This document shows positions 30,465 to 37,384 of a stretch of 38,110 nt of DNA, piece by piece. Position 1 is the stretch's first letter. Each line of letters starts with the position of its first letter. The stretch is from CAZFLM01 sp964519955 (GTDB lineage: Bacteria; Armatimonadota; Chthonomonadetes; Chthonomonadales; CAJBBX01), in NCBI GenBank assembly GCA_964519955.1, contig CAZFLM010000066.1, positions 1 through 38,110 of the forward strand. The letters are read 5' to 3'. The notes under the pieces are model-generated. The model saw only the letters and a list, made by a program, of their open reading frames with translations. It had not been told where the DNA came from and did not search any database. The position numbers and the translations under genes are program-made.

Positions 30465-32528
30465 CTACTTGAGCGGCATGGGCGGCTTGCCGGCGATACC
30501 CATGAGGCGCAGGCCGGTGACCGATGCGGCGCCGGTGACGCGGGCCTCGCCGCCGGCCAGGTCGTACGCGCGGCGCGTGATGGCGTACGCGTCGTTGACG
30601 AAGCACTCCAGCATCGAGCCGTCGAGGAAGGCGCGCAGGTGGATCGGCTTCGACGCGTCGATGCGGCAGTGGTCGCGCACCCACTCGGACGCCGGCGTCG
30701 CCAGCACGATCTGCCCCTTCGACGGGCGCACGGTGAGGCGGTAGGCCTTGCCGTCCGGCTGCTCCCGCAGCGAGAGCGTCACCTCGCCATCGGCCGGCAC
30801 GGTCACGGTGCACTCCACCATCCCGTCGGCGCACGGCTTGAGGCGCGTCGGGTCGGCGGCTGGTGCCTCGGCGAGCACCTTGCTGTGCAGCGCGACGATC
30901 TCGTGCGCCGGCCGGCAGAACAGCTCGCCCTCGCCGCCGGGGTACAGCTCGCGCGGCAGGCACAGGAACCCACCCCACGACAGCACGCCATTCCCCGCGG
31001 TTGCCGCATCGGTCTGGCCGGGCCCGTCCCACGCCCAGCCGACCCAGATGTGCCGCTTCCCGTCGAACATGCGCTTGCCCGCGTAGACACCCGGGAAGTC
31101 GATGACGGAGTGCGGCGGCTCGGTATAGGGCCCCTCGGACGCCTTCGCGGAGACGTAGCGCCCGCCGCCGATCAGGTACCACGTGTCGCCGATCTTGAAC
31201 AGGTCGGGGCACTCCTCGCCGCGGCCTCCGGGGATGTGCGGCTGCTGCGTCCAGGTCTTCAGGTCGTCCGAGACCAGCAAGCCCTGCACGCCGCGCCCGA
31301 ACTCGTTCTCGCCGCCGGGCTCGGCGGGGTCCGTCCCGATGACGAGCATCCACCACTGCTTCTTCCCGGCATTCCAGAACACGTAAGGGTCGCGCCAGTT
31401 GCGGAACCGCTTGTCGGCATAGTGCACGCCGTCCGGCCCCAGCGTGAACTCCGGCTCCTTGGTCCAGTGGATGAGGTCGGGGCTCGTCGCGTGGCGCACG
31501 ACCTCGAGCGCGGCCGGGTTGCCCGGGTTGTGGCCCGTGTAGAAGATGTGGAACGTGCCGTCGTGCTCCGTCACCGAACCGGTGAACATGTGGCCGCCAT
31601 CGGGGCTATCCGACGCGCCATCGACGACGAGGGCGGCCGGCAGCTCGCGCCAGTGCACCAGGTCCTTCGATACGATGTGCTGCCAGGGCACGGGGCCGAT
31701 GTCGCCTTGCAGATAGAACACGTGATACTCGCCCTTCCAGTAGAAGGGGATCGGGTCCGCCACGTTGCCGATCTTGGGCCGGTAGTGGAACGCAGTGTGC
31801 CAGTCGTGACCGGCGGGCGTGCTCATGTAGGCATCCTTCCCGTTCAGATAGAGCCTGCCGTGCTTGATGACGGCGCCGCCGCGGAGCTGCCCGGGCGGGA
31901 ACGTGCCCTCGGAGTCCTTGCAGGCGCCGTCGTCGAACGTCCAGCGTCCCAGCAGCTTCGGGCCGGCGTTGGAGCCCGGCTTGAGTGAGGCGAGTTCCTC
32001 GCCGGCCAGGGCGCGGTCGTAGATGCGGGCCTCGTCGACGATGCCGGCGAAGTGAGCATCGGCCGATCCGATCCGCGCGCGATGGCGCACACCGATCTCG
32101 ACGAACGCGCCCGTGCCGAACGTGAGCGGCGGATTCGGCGACTGGTAACTCGCGATCTCCTGGCCGTTGCGGTAGAGCGTGATGTGGTCGCCCTGGTAGA
32201 CGGCGGCTACCTGGATGAACGCGTCCGGCCCGGCGGTCTCGACCGGCGTTGCGGACTGGTCCGGCTGGGTGCGGTGGAACATCTCGCTGCCGGCCATCCA
32301 GGCGCCGGTGCGCCGCTCGCCCAGTACGAGCGCGTCGAAACTATCGAACGACTCCATGGTCAGAACGCTGCCGCCCTTCTGGGTGAGGTTGGCGGGAGCC
32401 ACCCACGCGACGAGCGTCTTGTCGCGGATCGTGGGTAGCTTCGGGTACGCGGTCACGTGCGGGCTCTGCGCCGCGGCATGGATCGACATGGCAAGCACTC
32501 CCAAGGCAATGGCGGTTCGGTTTGGCAA
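30465..32528 (-). CDS. Secreted GH32 glycoside hydrolase with N-terminal LamG-like domain
   Basis: A 687-residue protein: signal peptide (1-21), LamG/concanavalin-like domain (about 25-235; GIVDEARIYDRALAGEEL, LLGRWTFDDG), then a GH32 five-bladed propeller (about 245-540) and a C-terminal beta-sandwich (about 550-680). The catalytic set is recognisable: the Asp of NVADPIPFYWKGEYHVFYL (equivalent to the NDPNG nucleophile), FRNWRDPYVF (RDP motif) and GEECPDLFKIGD (acid/base Glu of the EC motif). Family members cleave sucrose, levan or inulin. The start is TTG at 32528, supported by AAGGAG six bases upstream. Confidence 0.9.
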   Translation of the reverse strand: MPNRTAIALGVLAMSIHAAAQSPHVTAYPKLPTIRDKTLVAWVAPANLTQKGGSVLTMESFDSFDALVLGERRTGAWMAGSEMFHRTQPDQSATPVETAGPDAFIQVAAVYQGDHITLYRNGQEIASYQSPNPPLTFGTGAFVEIGVRHRARIGSADAHFAGIVDEARIYDRALAGEELASLKPGSNAGPKLLGRWTFDDGACKDSEGTFPPGQLRGGAVIKHGRLYLNGKDAYMSTPAGHDWHTAFHYRPKIGNVADPIPFYWKGEYHVFYLQGDIGPVPWQHIVSKDLVHWRELPAALVVDGASDSPDGGHMFTGSVTEHDGTFHIFYTGHNPGNPAALEVVRHATSPDLIHWTKEPEFTLGPDGVHYADKRFRNWRDPYVFWNAGKKQWWMLVIGTDPAEPGGENEFGRGVQGLLVSDDLKTWTQQPHIPGGRGEECPDLFKIGDTWYLIGGGRYVSAKASEGPYTEPPHSVIDFPGVYAGKRMFDGKRHIWVGWAWDGPGQTDAATAGNGVLSWGGFLCLPRELYPGGEGELFCRPAHEIVALHSKVLAEAPAADPTRLKPCADGMVECTVTVPADGEVTLSLREQPDGKAYRLTVRPSKGQIVLATPASEWVRDHCRIDASKPIHLRAFLDGSMLECFVNDAYAITRRAYDLAGGEARVTGAASVTGLRLMGIAGKPPMPLK

Positions 32529-32879
32529 GTTGGGCTCCTTGCGAATGGCGGTTCGGCGCCCCGGTGGGACGAGCCCACCTGCATCCGAGCCTGCGGCTAG
32601 GCGCCCTCACGGGCGCAAACGACGACGGCCAACGTCAAAGACCCGGCGGGGCACGGAGGCCCCGCCCCACACTCCGGCCTACTCCCTGCACCACCCCGTG
32701 GGGCGCGACCTCCGCGTCGCGTCGGGAGACGCCGCGGCAGGCGTTCCGCCACGGCGAACGTCAAGGACCCGGCGGGGCGCGGAGGCCCCACCCTACACAC
32801 TGGGCGCTACGCTGCGCCGCCCCGTGGGACGCGACCTCCGCGTCGCGCCGGGAGACGGCGCGGCAGGCGCCGCCGCCCC
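32529..32879. other. Spacer between GH32 and GH29 genes
   Basis: A 351-base spacer, mostly filled by the two-copy 126-bp tandem repeat at 32625-32876. The first 95 bases hold the GH32 Shine-Dalgarno and no other recognisable signal. Confidence 0.6.
32625..32876. repeat. Two-copy 126-bp tandem direct repeat
   Basis: Unit 1 (32625-32750) and unit 2 (32751-32876) align without gaps with a period of exactly 126 and high identity. Each carries GACCCGGCGGGGC, GGAGGCCCC and GCGACCTCCGCGTCGCG, which can fold into hairpins. The last unit ends four bases before the GH29 stop codon. Confidence 0.8.
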
Positions 32880-34205
32880 CTACCCCACGTGGTACGCGGC
32901 CAGGCGACGGATAAGCGGCTCGGCGACCGACTTGGTCACGCGGAGGCGCAGGGCGGTCACCACTGCCTCCGGGAACTGCTCGATGCGCTTGTGGCCGATG
33001 GACTGGCCCCGGCACAGCTCCTTCCAGCCGCCGGCGGTCTGCCCCTCGACGACGTACTCGCGCACGCGTTCGCCGGCCTGGATGCGCTCCATGATCACGA
33101 CGTGATCGACCGGGCGCTCCTTGCCGAGCCGTAGTTCGACGGTCTCGCCGCGGCCCTCGGTGGCGGCCAGCGCGCGGCCGAAGCGGCGGCGGATCTCCGC
33201 GCCGAACTCGCGGTAACGCTGCATGTCCGCTTCCGGCACCAAGCCGTTCCGGTCGATGCTCGCGTTCAGCAGCAGGTTGCAGTTGCGCCCCACCGAGTGG
33301 TAGTACATCCGAACGAGCTGTTCGACCGGGTAGAGCGTGTGCTCGCGGTTCGGGTGCCAGAACCAGTCGTGGTTGCGCACGGGCACGTCGCATTCGCCCG
33401 GCTGCCAGATCGGTCCATCCGGGTCGCCGCTGCCCGACGCGTCGAGGTGCGGCACCGTGGCCCAGCACGGGTACGCGGCCATGCCGTCCTCGTTGCCCAC
33501 CCAGCGGATGGTGGCCGCCGGCCCCTGGAAGACCATCGCCTTCGGCTGCAGGCGCTTGAGGATGGGCACGAGGTCTGGACCGCCCTGCCCCGCAGGGAGC
33601 GCGCCGCCGTCGAACCACACCTCGAAGAGCGGGCCATAGTTGCCCCACAGCTCCGCCAGCATCCGCTCGCACGTCTTCGCGTAGGCCGCCTGCTTGGCCG
33701 CGTCGCCGCCCTTGCCCCAGTTCACGATGCCGGGGTTATCCACCTCCAGGTACGCGTTCGCGCTGACGCTCGCGTAGAAGCCGGCCTTGAGCCCCGCCTT
33801 GCGGCACGAGTCGACGTAGGAGCGCGCCACGTCACCCTGCCCGTCGCGCCACGACGACTGCTTGACGCCATACGGGTAGAGGTCGGACTGCCAGCAGAGG
33901 AAGCCCGAGCAGTGCTTGGCGACGAACACGGTGTACTTCGCGCCGATGGCCTTCGCGGCCTCCATCCACTGGTCCGTGTCCAGGCGCGCGGGCTGGTAGA
34001 GGCTCGGGTCGAGGCGACCCGCCTTCTGCCAGTCCCCCTCGGCGTTGTCGGTGAACACGGGCAGGTCGAAGTGGAAGAACATGCCGATCTCGGCGTCCTG
34101 CCAGGCGACCTGCTGGGGCGTGGGCGTGGCGAGCATGTGTGGCGCCTCCTGGGCGATCGCGAGCGGGGTAGCGGCGGAAGCGAGTAGGAAGTCGCGTCGG
34201 TTCAT
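32880..34205 (-). CDS. Secreted GH29 alpha-L-fucosidase
   Basis: A 441-residue protein with a Tat-like N-terminus (MNRRDFLLASAATPLAIAQE). The GH29 barrel shows TVFVAKHCSGFLCWQSDLYP (substrate His), then the nucleophile Asp in LFEVWFDGGALPAG, and DWFWHPNREHTLYPVEQLVR; the last 90 residues resemble a small beta-sandwich. It removes alpha-L-fucose from glycans. ATG 34205 is preferred to 34268 because the signal begins there, although its ribosome-binding site is weak. Together with GH32 and the nearby sugar transporters it forms a carbohydrate-use region. Confidence 0.9.
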   Translation of the reverse strand: MNRRDFLLASAATPLAIAQEAPHMLATPTPQQVAWQDAEIGMFFHFDLPVFTDNAEGDWQKAGRLDPSLYQPARLDTDQWMEAAKAIGAKYTVFVAKHCSGFLCWQSDLYPYGVKQSSWRDGQGDVARSYVDSCRKAGLKAGFYASVSANAYLEVDNPGIVNWGKGGDAAKQAAYAKTCERMLAELWGNYGPLFEVWFDGGALPAGQGGPDLVPILKRLQPKAMVFQGPAATIRWVGNEDGMAAYPCWATVPHLDASGSGDPDGPIWQPGECDVPVRNHDWFWHPNREHTLYPVEQLVRMYYHSVGRNCNLLLNASIDRNGLVPEADMQRYREFGAEIRRRFGRALAATEGRGETVELRLGKERPVDHVVIMERIQAGERVREYVVEGQTAGGWKELCRGQSIGHKRIEQFPEAVVTALRLRVTKSVAEPLIRRLAAYHVG

Positions 34206-34271
34206 GGGTGGGTGGGGTCCTCGCCGCTGCTTTGGCGGCAAGGGCCGCGGAGCATGCAGCACGATCACGAC

Positions 34272-34287
34272 AAGCGAGGGCTCGCTT
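34272..34287 (-). terminator. Short hairpin after the nuclease operon
   Basis: AAGCGAG (34272-34278) and CTCGCTT (34281-34287) are perfect complements, eight bases beyond the stop of the minus-strand operon. The stem is short and the loop tight, so confidence is modest. Confidence 0.4.
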
Positions 34288-34294
34288 TGCCAGG

Positions 34295-34702
34295 CTATGC
34301 TGATCTGGCAACCCTGGTCGAGCTCTTGGCGACGTCTAGGAGAGTCTCGATGAGGCTAGTCGTGTCTGGATGCTCGAACACGTCCTTCAACACGCGTCGA
34401 TAGTCGTCCGGGTTCTCGCAGGTCCGCAACTGCCCTGCACCTCGCACCTGCACGGGATAGGCCGACGCCTTCTGGTACACCTGAAGTAGGCTCCGTGAGT
34501 AGTCACCCAACGCGCGCACCCTCAGCACGAGATCGTGGATGAGCAGAACGTCGTCGGGACCAGCCATCGTGACTACCTCCGCCTCCACGAGACGGTTCGT
34601 CTCGTGGGCCAGATACCCGGCTTGCTCCCGCAAGATCGCCACGGGCGGAATGACCTCAGGTGCGCGGAACTCCGGCCAGAGGCTGCCTTCCATCACGCTC
34701 AT
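34295..34702 (-). CDS. Uncharacterised partner of an EEP-fold nuclease
   Basis: A 135-residue protein beginning at ATG 34702, which overlaps the preceding stop by four bases (ATGA) and has GGAGGAG seven bases upstream. The motif PPVAILREQAGYLAHETNRL followed by VEAEVV is a pattern that I recall from uncharacterised accessory-genome proteins; no catalytic motif is evident. The middle is predicted alpha/beta with a hydrophobic strand (DDVLLIHDLVLRV). Coupling to the nuclease suggests a regulatory or immunity-like role, which is inference. Confidence 0.65.
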   Translation of the reverse strand: MSVMEGSLWPEFRAPEVIPPVAILREQAGYLAHETNRLVEAEVVTMAGPDDVLLIHDLVLRVRALGDYSRSLLQVYQKASAYPVQVRGAGQLRTCENPDDYRRVLKDVFEHPDTTSLIETLLDVAKSSTRVARSA

Positions 34703-35529
34703 GATGTAGCTCCTCCATCGTCGATACAGAACCACAAGGGGAAGTGGTCAGACACGCGCGGGTGAGGCCGTCCGTTGTCGTCCGTTAGGGCCATCTTCCC
34801 CGCTCGCGTAAGCACTCGGACGCCATCAGGCCGCAACATCGGGAGCAGGGCAGGCCTGACGAGGACCTGATCGAACAGGTGCCAGAACTGCGTCACCATC
34901 TGGCTATCACCATAGTAGTACGTGCCCGGCGGCCATCGCTCATCCCCATAGTGGTTCCACATCGGGTTGTAGAAGAACCTGTGCTTGGCCCCGTCGACTG
35001 TCCGCTCGGTGTTCGCGGCGATAGATCGGTCCATCATTGCGTGCAAACCCGTGGCGCCCACCACGCCGAACTCGAATGGATCTGCGTTGAGGTCCCCGAC
35101 GAGCACGGCGCGCTGGTGCCCGCATAGGTCCTCCGCCGCCCTGATCGACGAAGCCAGCTCGATGCACTGCAACCCCTGGCTCGTCTCGCTCCAGTGCAGC
35201 TTGCTTGCGAGATGGGCTGTGACGAGGATCAGGTCTTGTCCCGAGTCCATCTGGACGAGCCAGATGTCGTGGCGGCTGCCTTGGGTGAGGCAGCGCACAC
35301 GTCCGTCGGGCAAGCGGGACCACAGCACCAACCGCGACGGTCTCTGCGGCCCATGCTGCCGGTAAGGAGACGACCCGTCCGGCACGACGTCAGCCAGCGC
35401 CTCCGATAGGCCGGGGAACTCGCTGGATGCCTCAGCCATGACGAGAACATCGGCATCATTCTCCCGGGCGATGTGCGCGATGATCTGGGGCGCAGCTCGA
35501 TGACCTACATTCCAGAACAGGAAGTTCAT
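34699..35529 (-). CDS. Endonuclease/exonuclease/phosphatase-fold protein
   Basis: A 276-residue protein of the EEP (DNase I/APE1-like) superfamily. All key residues are present: Asn7 in FLFWNVGH, Glu33 in VLVMAEASSEF, His in LVTAHLASK, Asp-x-Asn in VLVGDLNADPFEF, and Asp-His in VSDHFPLWF at the C-terminus. The substrate may be DNA, RNA or a phosphate ester. There is no signal peptide. GGGAG lies seven bases before the ATG. Its isolated two-gene operon lies between carbohydrate genes and toxin-antitoxin remnants, which points to accessory cargo. Confidence 0.85.
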   Translation of the reverse strand: MNFLFWNVGHRAAPQIIAHIARENDADVLVMAEASSEFPGLSEALADVVPDGSSPYRQHGPQRPSRLVLWSRLPDGRVRCLTQGSRHDIWLVQMDSGQDLILVTAHLASKLHWSETSQGLQCIELASSIRAAEDLCGHQRAVLVGDLNADPFEFGVVGATGLHAMMDRSIAANTERTVDGAKHRFFYNPMWNHYGDERWPPGTYYYGDSQMVTQFWHLFDQVLVRPALLPMLRPDGVRVLTRAGKMALTDDNGRPHPRVSDHFPLWFCIDDGGATS

Positions 35530-35585
35530 CGTGGATCTCCCATCGTGGGGCGCGACTCGGGAACACGAAAGGTCAGACTGACATG

Positions 35586-35620
35586 CTACACCCGCAGCGC
35601 CTCGTCAACCGCGCCGGCGA
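35586..35620. repeat. Detached copy of the 3' end of the 65-residue antitoxin-like gene
   Basis: It matches 36009-36043 at 33 of 35 positions, with the first 21 bases identical. On the minus strand it encodes VDEALRV and a stop, exactly as the end of the gene at 36009-36206. Confidence 0.85.
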
Positions 35621-35731
35621 TCACCATCGGCCGGTGCCTGATCTGGCGGCGCCGGCCCGCAGACGCCGACCGACGCCCTGATCGTTGCGCTCGATCGAGA
35701 TGCAGTGGTCGGTGTCAAGCAAGTAGCTCAT
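35621..35731 (-). pseudogene. Truncated VapC-like PIN toxin gene
   Basis: It starts with MSYLLDTDHCISIERND, the typical N-terminus of a VapC PIN-domain RNase with its first catalytic Asp. Only about 25 residues are toxin-like; the frame then becomes unrelated and stops after 36 codons, where a normal VapC has about 130. The ATG overlaps the stop of the upstream antitoxin-like gene by four bases (ATGA), as in intact toxin-antitoxin operons. The break lies next to the detached repeat at 35586-35620. Confidence 0.65.
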
Positions 35732-35946
35732 GCGCTTTGGCTCTCGCGGAAGTCAGGTTCAACTTCCTCGAACGCCTCCTCGATGCAGGCGAGCATATCG
35801 TCCGCCACCTCGTCGGACAACATGCCCGCGACACCGAGAAGCGTCGCGGCACGCGAAAGCCGTATCTCGACTGAGGCGCCGTCAACGAACGGGACCATTC
35901 CGTCCACCTCGATCACGTTGCCCCGAACAACCCCCTTAGCGGTCAT
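35728..35946 (-). CDS. Antitoxin-like protein paired with the broken VapC
   Basis: A 72-residue protein. Its start, MTAKGVVRGNVIEVDG followed by DGASVEIRLS, follows the pattern of small beta-rich antitoxins of the AF2212/DUF104 type, with an acidic C-terminus (EEAFEEVEPDF) suited to binding a PIN toxin. GGAGG lies six bases upstream. It is a distant paralogue of the protein encoded at 36009-36206. With its toxin truncated, it is an orphan antitoxin. Confidence 0.65.
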   Translation of the reverse strand: MTAKGVVRGNVIEVDGMVPFVDGASVEIRLSRAATLLGVAGMLSDEVADDMLACIEEAFEEVEPDFRESQSA

Positions 35947-36008
35947 CGAGCACCTCCGTGCCACTGCAAGTCTGTCGCATACTGCCACTATACAGCATGA
36001 TGCCCGGT

Positions 36009-36043
36009 CTACACCCGCAGCGCCTCGTCCACCGCGTCGGCGA
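36009..36043. repeat. In-gene copy of the 35-bp repeat
   Basis: This is the 3' end of the antitoxin-like gene. The partner copy is at 35586-35620, 423 bases away in direct orientation. Confidence 0.85.
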
Positions 36044-36206
36044 GCTGGCAGACGCCATCGGCGAAGGCGTTGGCCACGTCGGCGATGACGTCCTCGGGCT
36101 CGGCGGTCGGCAGGGAGAGTGTCACATCCAGCACCGTGCCGTCGGGCCAGGGCGATGGCGCTTCCAGCACGATGGTCTTGCCGCGTACGACGCCTCGGGT
36201 GCGCAT
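36009..36206 (-). CDS. Antitoxin-like small protein, possibly orphan
   Basis: A 65-residue protein beginning MRTRGVVRGKTIVLE, with PDGTVLDVTLSLP, the same fold pattern as the gene at 35728-35946. AGGAGG lies seven bases before the ATG. It starts 11 bases after the MFS gene, so it can be co-transcribed. No PIN toxin follows directly; its 3' end instead abuts a second antitoxin unit and is duplicated at 35586-35620. Confidence 0.65.
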   Translation of the reverse strand: MRTRGVVRGKTIVLEAPSPWPDGTVLDVTLSLPTAEPEDVIADVANAFADGVCQLADAVDEALRV

Positions 36207-36217
36207 CGTGGTGCCTC

Positions 36218-37378
36218 CTACTCCGGCGTCGCCGCGCGGGCGCTCAGACCTACAGCGGCGACCATGGCGGCGATGACTAGCAGCGCGGCGGGCAGGCTCG
36301 TGGCGCGCGCGCCGTATCCGATCAGCGCGGGGCCCACCAGGATGCCTGCGTAGGCCATCGTGGACACCGCGGCCATCGCCAGGTTGCTGGGCATCGCCTT
36401 CTGCCTGCCTGCCGACGAGAACAGCACCGGCACAAGGTTCGCGGCGCCTGCCCCGACGAGCCCGAAGCCGACGACTGCCGCCGGCCAGCAGGGCACGAGG
36501 GCCGCGACCGCGAAGCCGGCAGCCGCGCACAACCCTCCGCCGAGCAGGACGCGCCGCGGGCCGAGGGCACGCACGACGGCATCGCCCCAGAGGCGTCCGG
36601 CGGTCATCGTGATCGAGAACGCCACGTACCCGACGCCCGCCCACCGGTTGGCGAGTCCCCGAACGGTGTTCAGCAGCACGCCGCTCCAGTCGAGGACGGA
36701 ACCCTCGGCCAGGTACATCACGAAGCACAACGCGCCGAGGAGCAGCACCCGCCCGCGTGGCAGAGCGAAGGCCGGGGTCGTCTCCTCGCTGCCGTAGGGG
36801 AGCAAGCCCTGGCCCGACCAGCAGAGCAGGAGCACGCACGCAGCAACCACCGCCAGCACTGCACGCACCGGCGAGAGCCCCGCCGACAGGAGCCCGGTCA
36901 CCGCCCCAGCACCCGCGATCCCGCCGACGCTGTACAGGCCGTGAAACCCCGACATCATCGCCCGGCCGCTCGCCTTCTCGACGATGACGGCCTGGATGTT
37001 CATCACCACATCGAGTGTGCCGAGGCTGGCTCCGAACGCCAGGAGCCCGGCCGCGAGCAGCGGAACCGTCGTCGCCGCCGCCATGACGGGGAGCGCTGCG
37101 CAGACGGCCACACCGGAGACGGCGATGATCCGGCGGCATCCGAAGCGCCCCGCCAGACCGCCCGCGACCGGCATCGCGAGGAGCGACCCGAACCCGACGC
37201 AGAGCAGCAGGCCACCGAGCTGCGCGTCGTCGAGCCCGATCCGCGCCCGCGCCAGCGGCACCAGTGGCGCCCAACTGGCCACCGCGAGCCCCGCGACGAG
37301 GAAGACCGCCCGCGTCGCGGCCTGCTCGCGCCTCCCCGGGGCGTTCCGAGTGCGGCCCGTATGGCGCGGCTCGTCCAA
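36218..37378 (-). CDS. MFS transporter (YbjJ/fucose-permease-like)
   Basis: A 386-residue protein with about 12 predicted membrane helices. The first half has GRFGCRRIIAVSG (the loop 2-3 basic motif of MFS) and FGASLGTLDVVMNIQAVIVE with SGFHGLYSVGGIAGAG, a pattern of the YbjJ-like branch related to sugar permeases. The substrate is unknown. The only plausible start is TTG at 37378, six bases after the upstream permease stop, with a poor ribosome-binding site, so the exact N-terminus is uncertain. The tight spacing suggests an operon with the RbsC-type permease. Confidence 0.85.
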   Translation of the reverse strand: MDEPRHTGRTRNAPGRREQAATRAVFLVAGLAVASWAPLVPLARARIGLDDAQLGGLLLCVGFGSLLAMPVAGGLAGRFGCRRIIAVSGVAVCAALPVMAAATTVPLLAAGLLAFGASLGTLDVVMNIQAVIVEKASGRAMMSGFHGLYSVGGIAGAGAVTGLLSAGLSPVRAVLAVVAACVLLLCWSGQGLLPYGSEETTPAFALPRGRVLLLGALCFVMYLAEGSVLDWSGVLLNTVRGLANRWAGVGYVAFSITMTAGRLWGDAVVRALGPRRVLLGGGLCAAAGFAVAALVPCWPAAVVGFGLVGAGAANLVPVLFSSAGRQKAMPSNLAMAAVSTMAYAGILVGPALIGYGARATSLPAALLVIAAMVAAVGLSARAATPE

Positions 37379-37384
37379 GCCTCG

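Noticed and set aside
32625..32876. Possible CRISPR-like or multi-unit array
   Set aside because: There are only two 126-bp units with no spacers and no cas genes; it is a simple tandem duplication.
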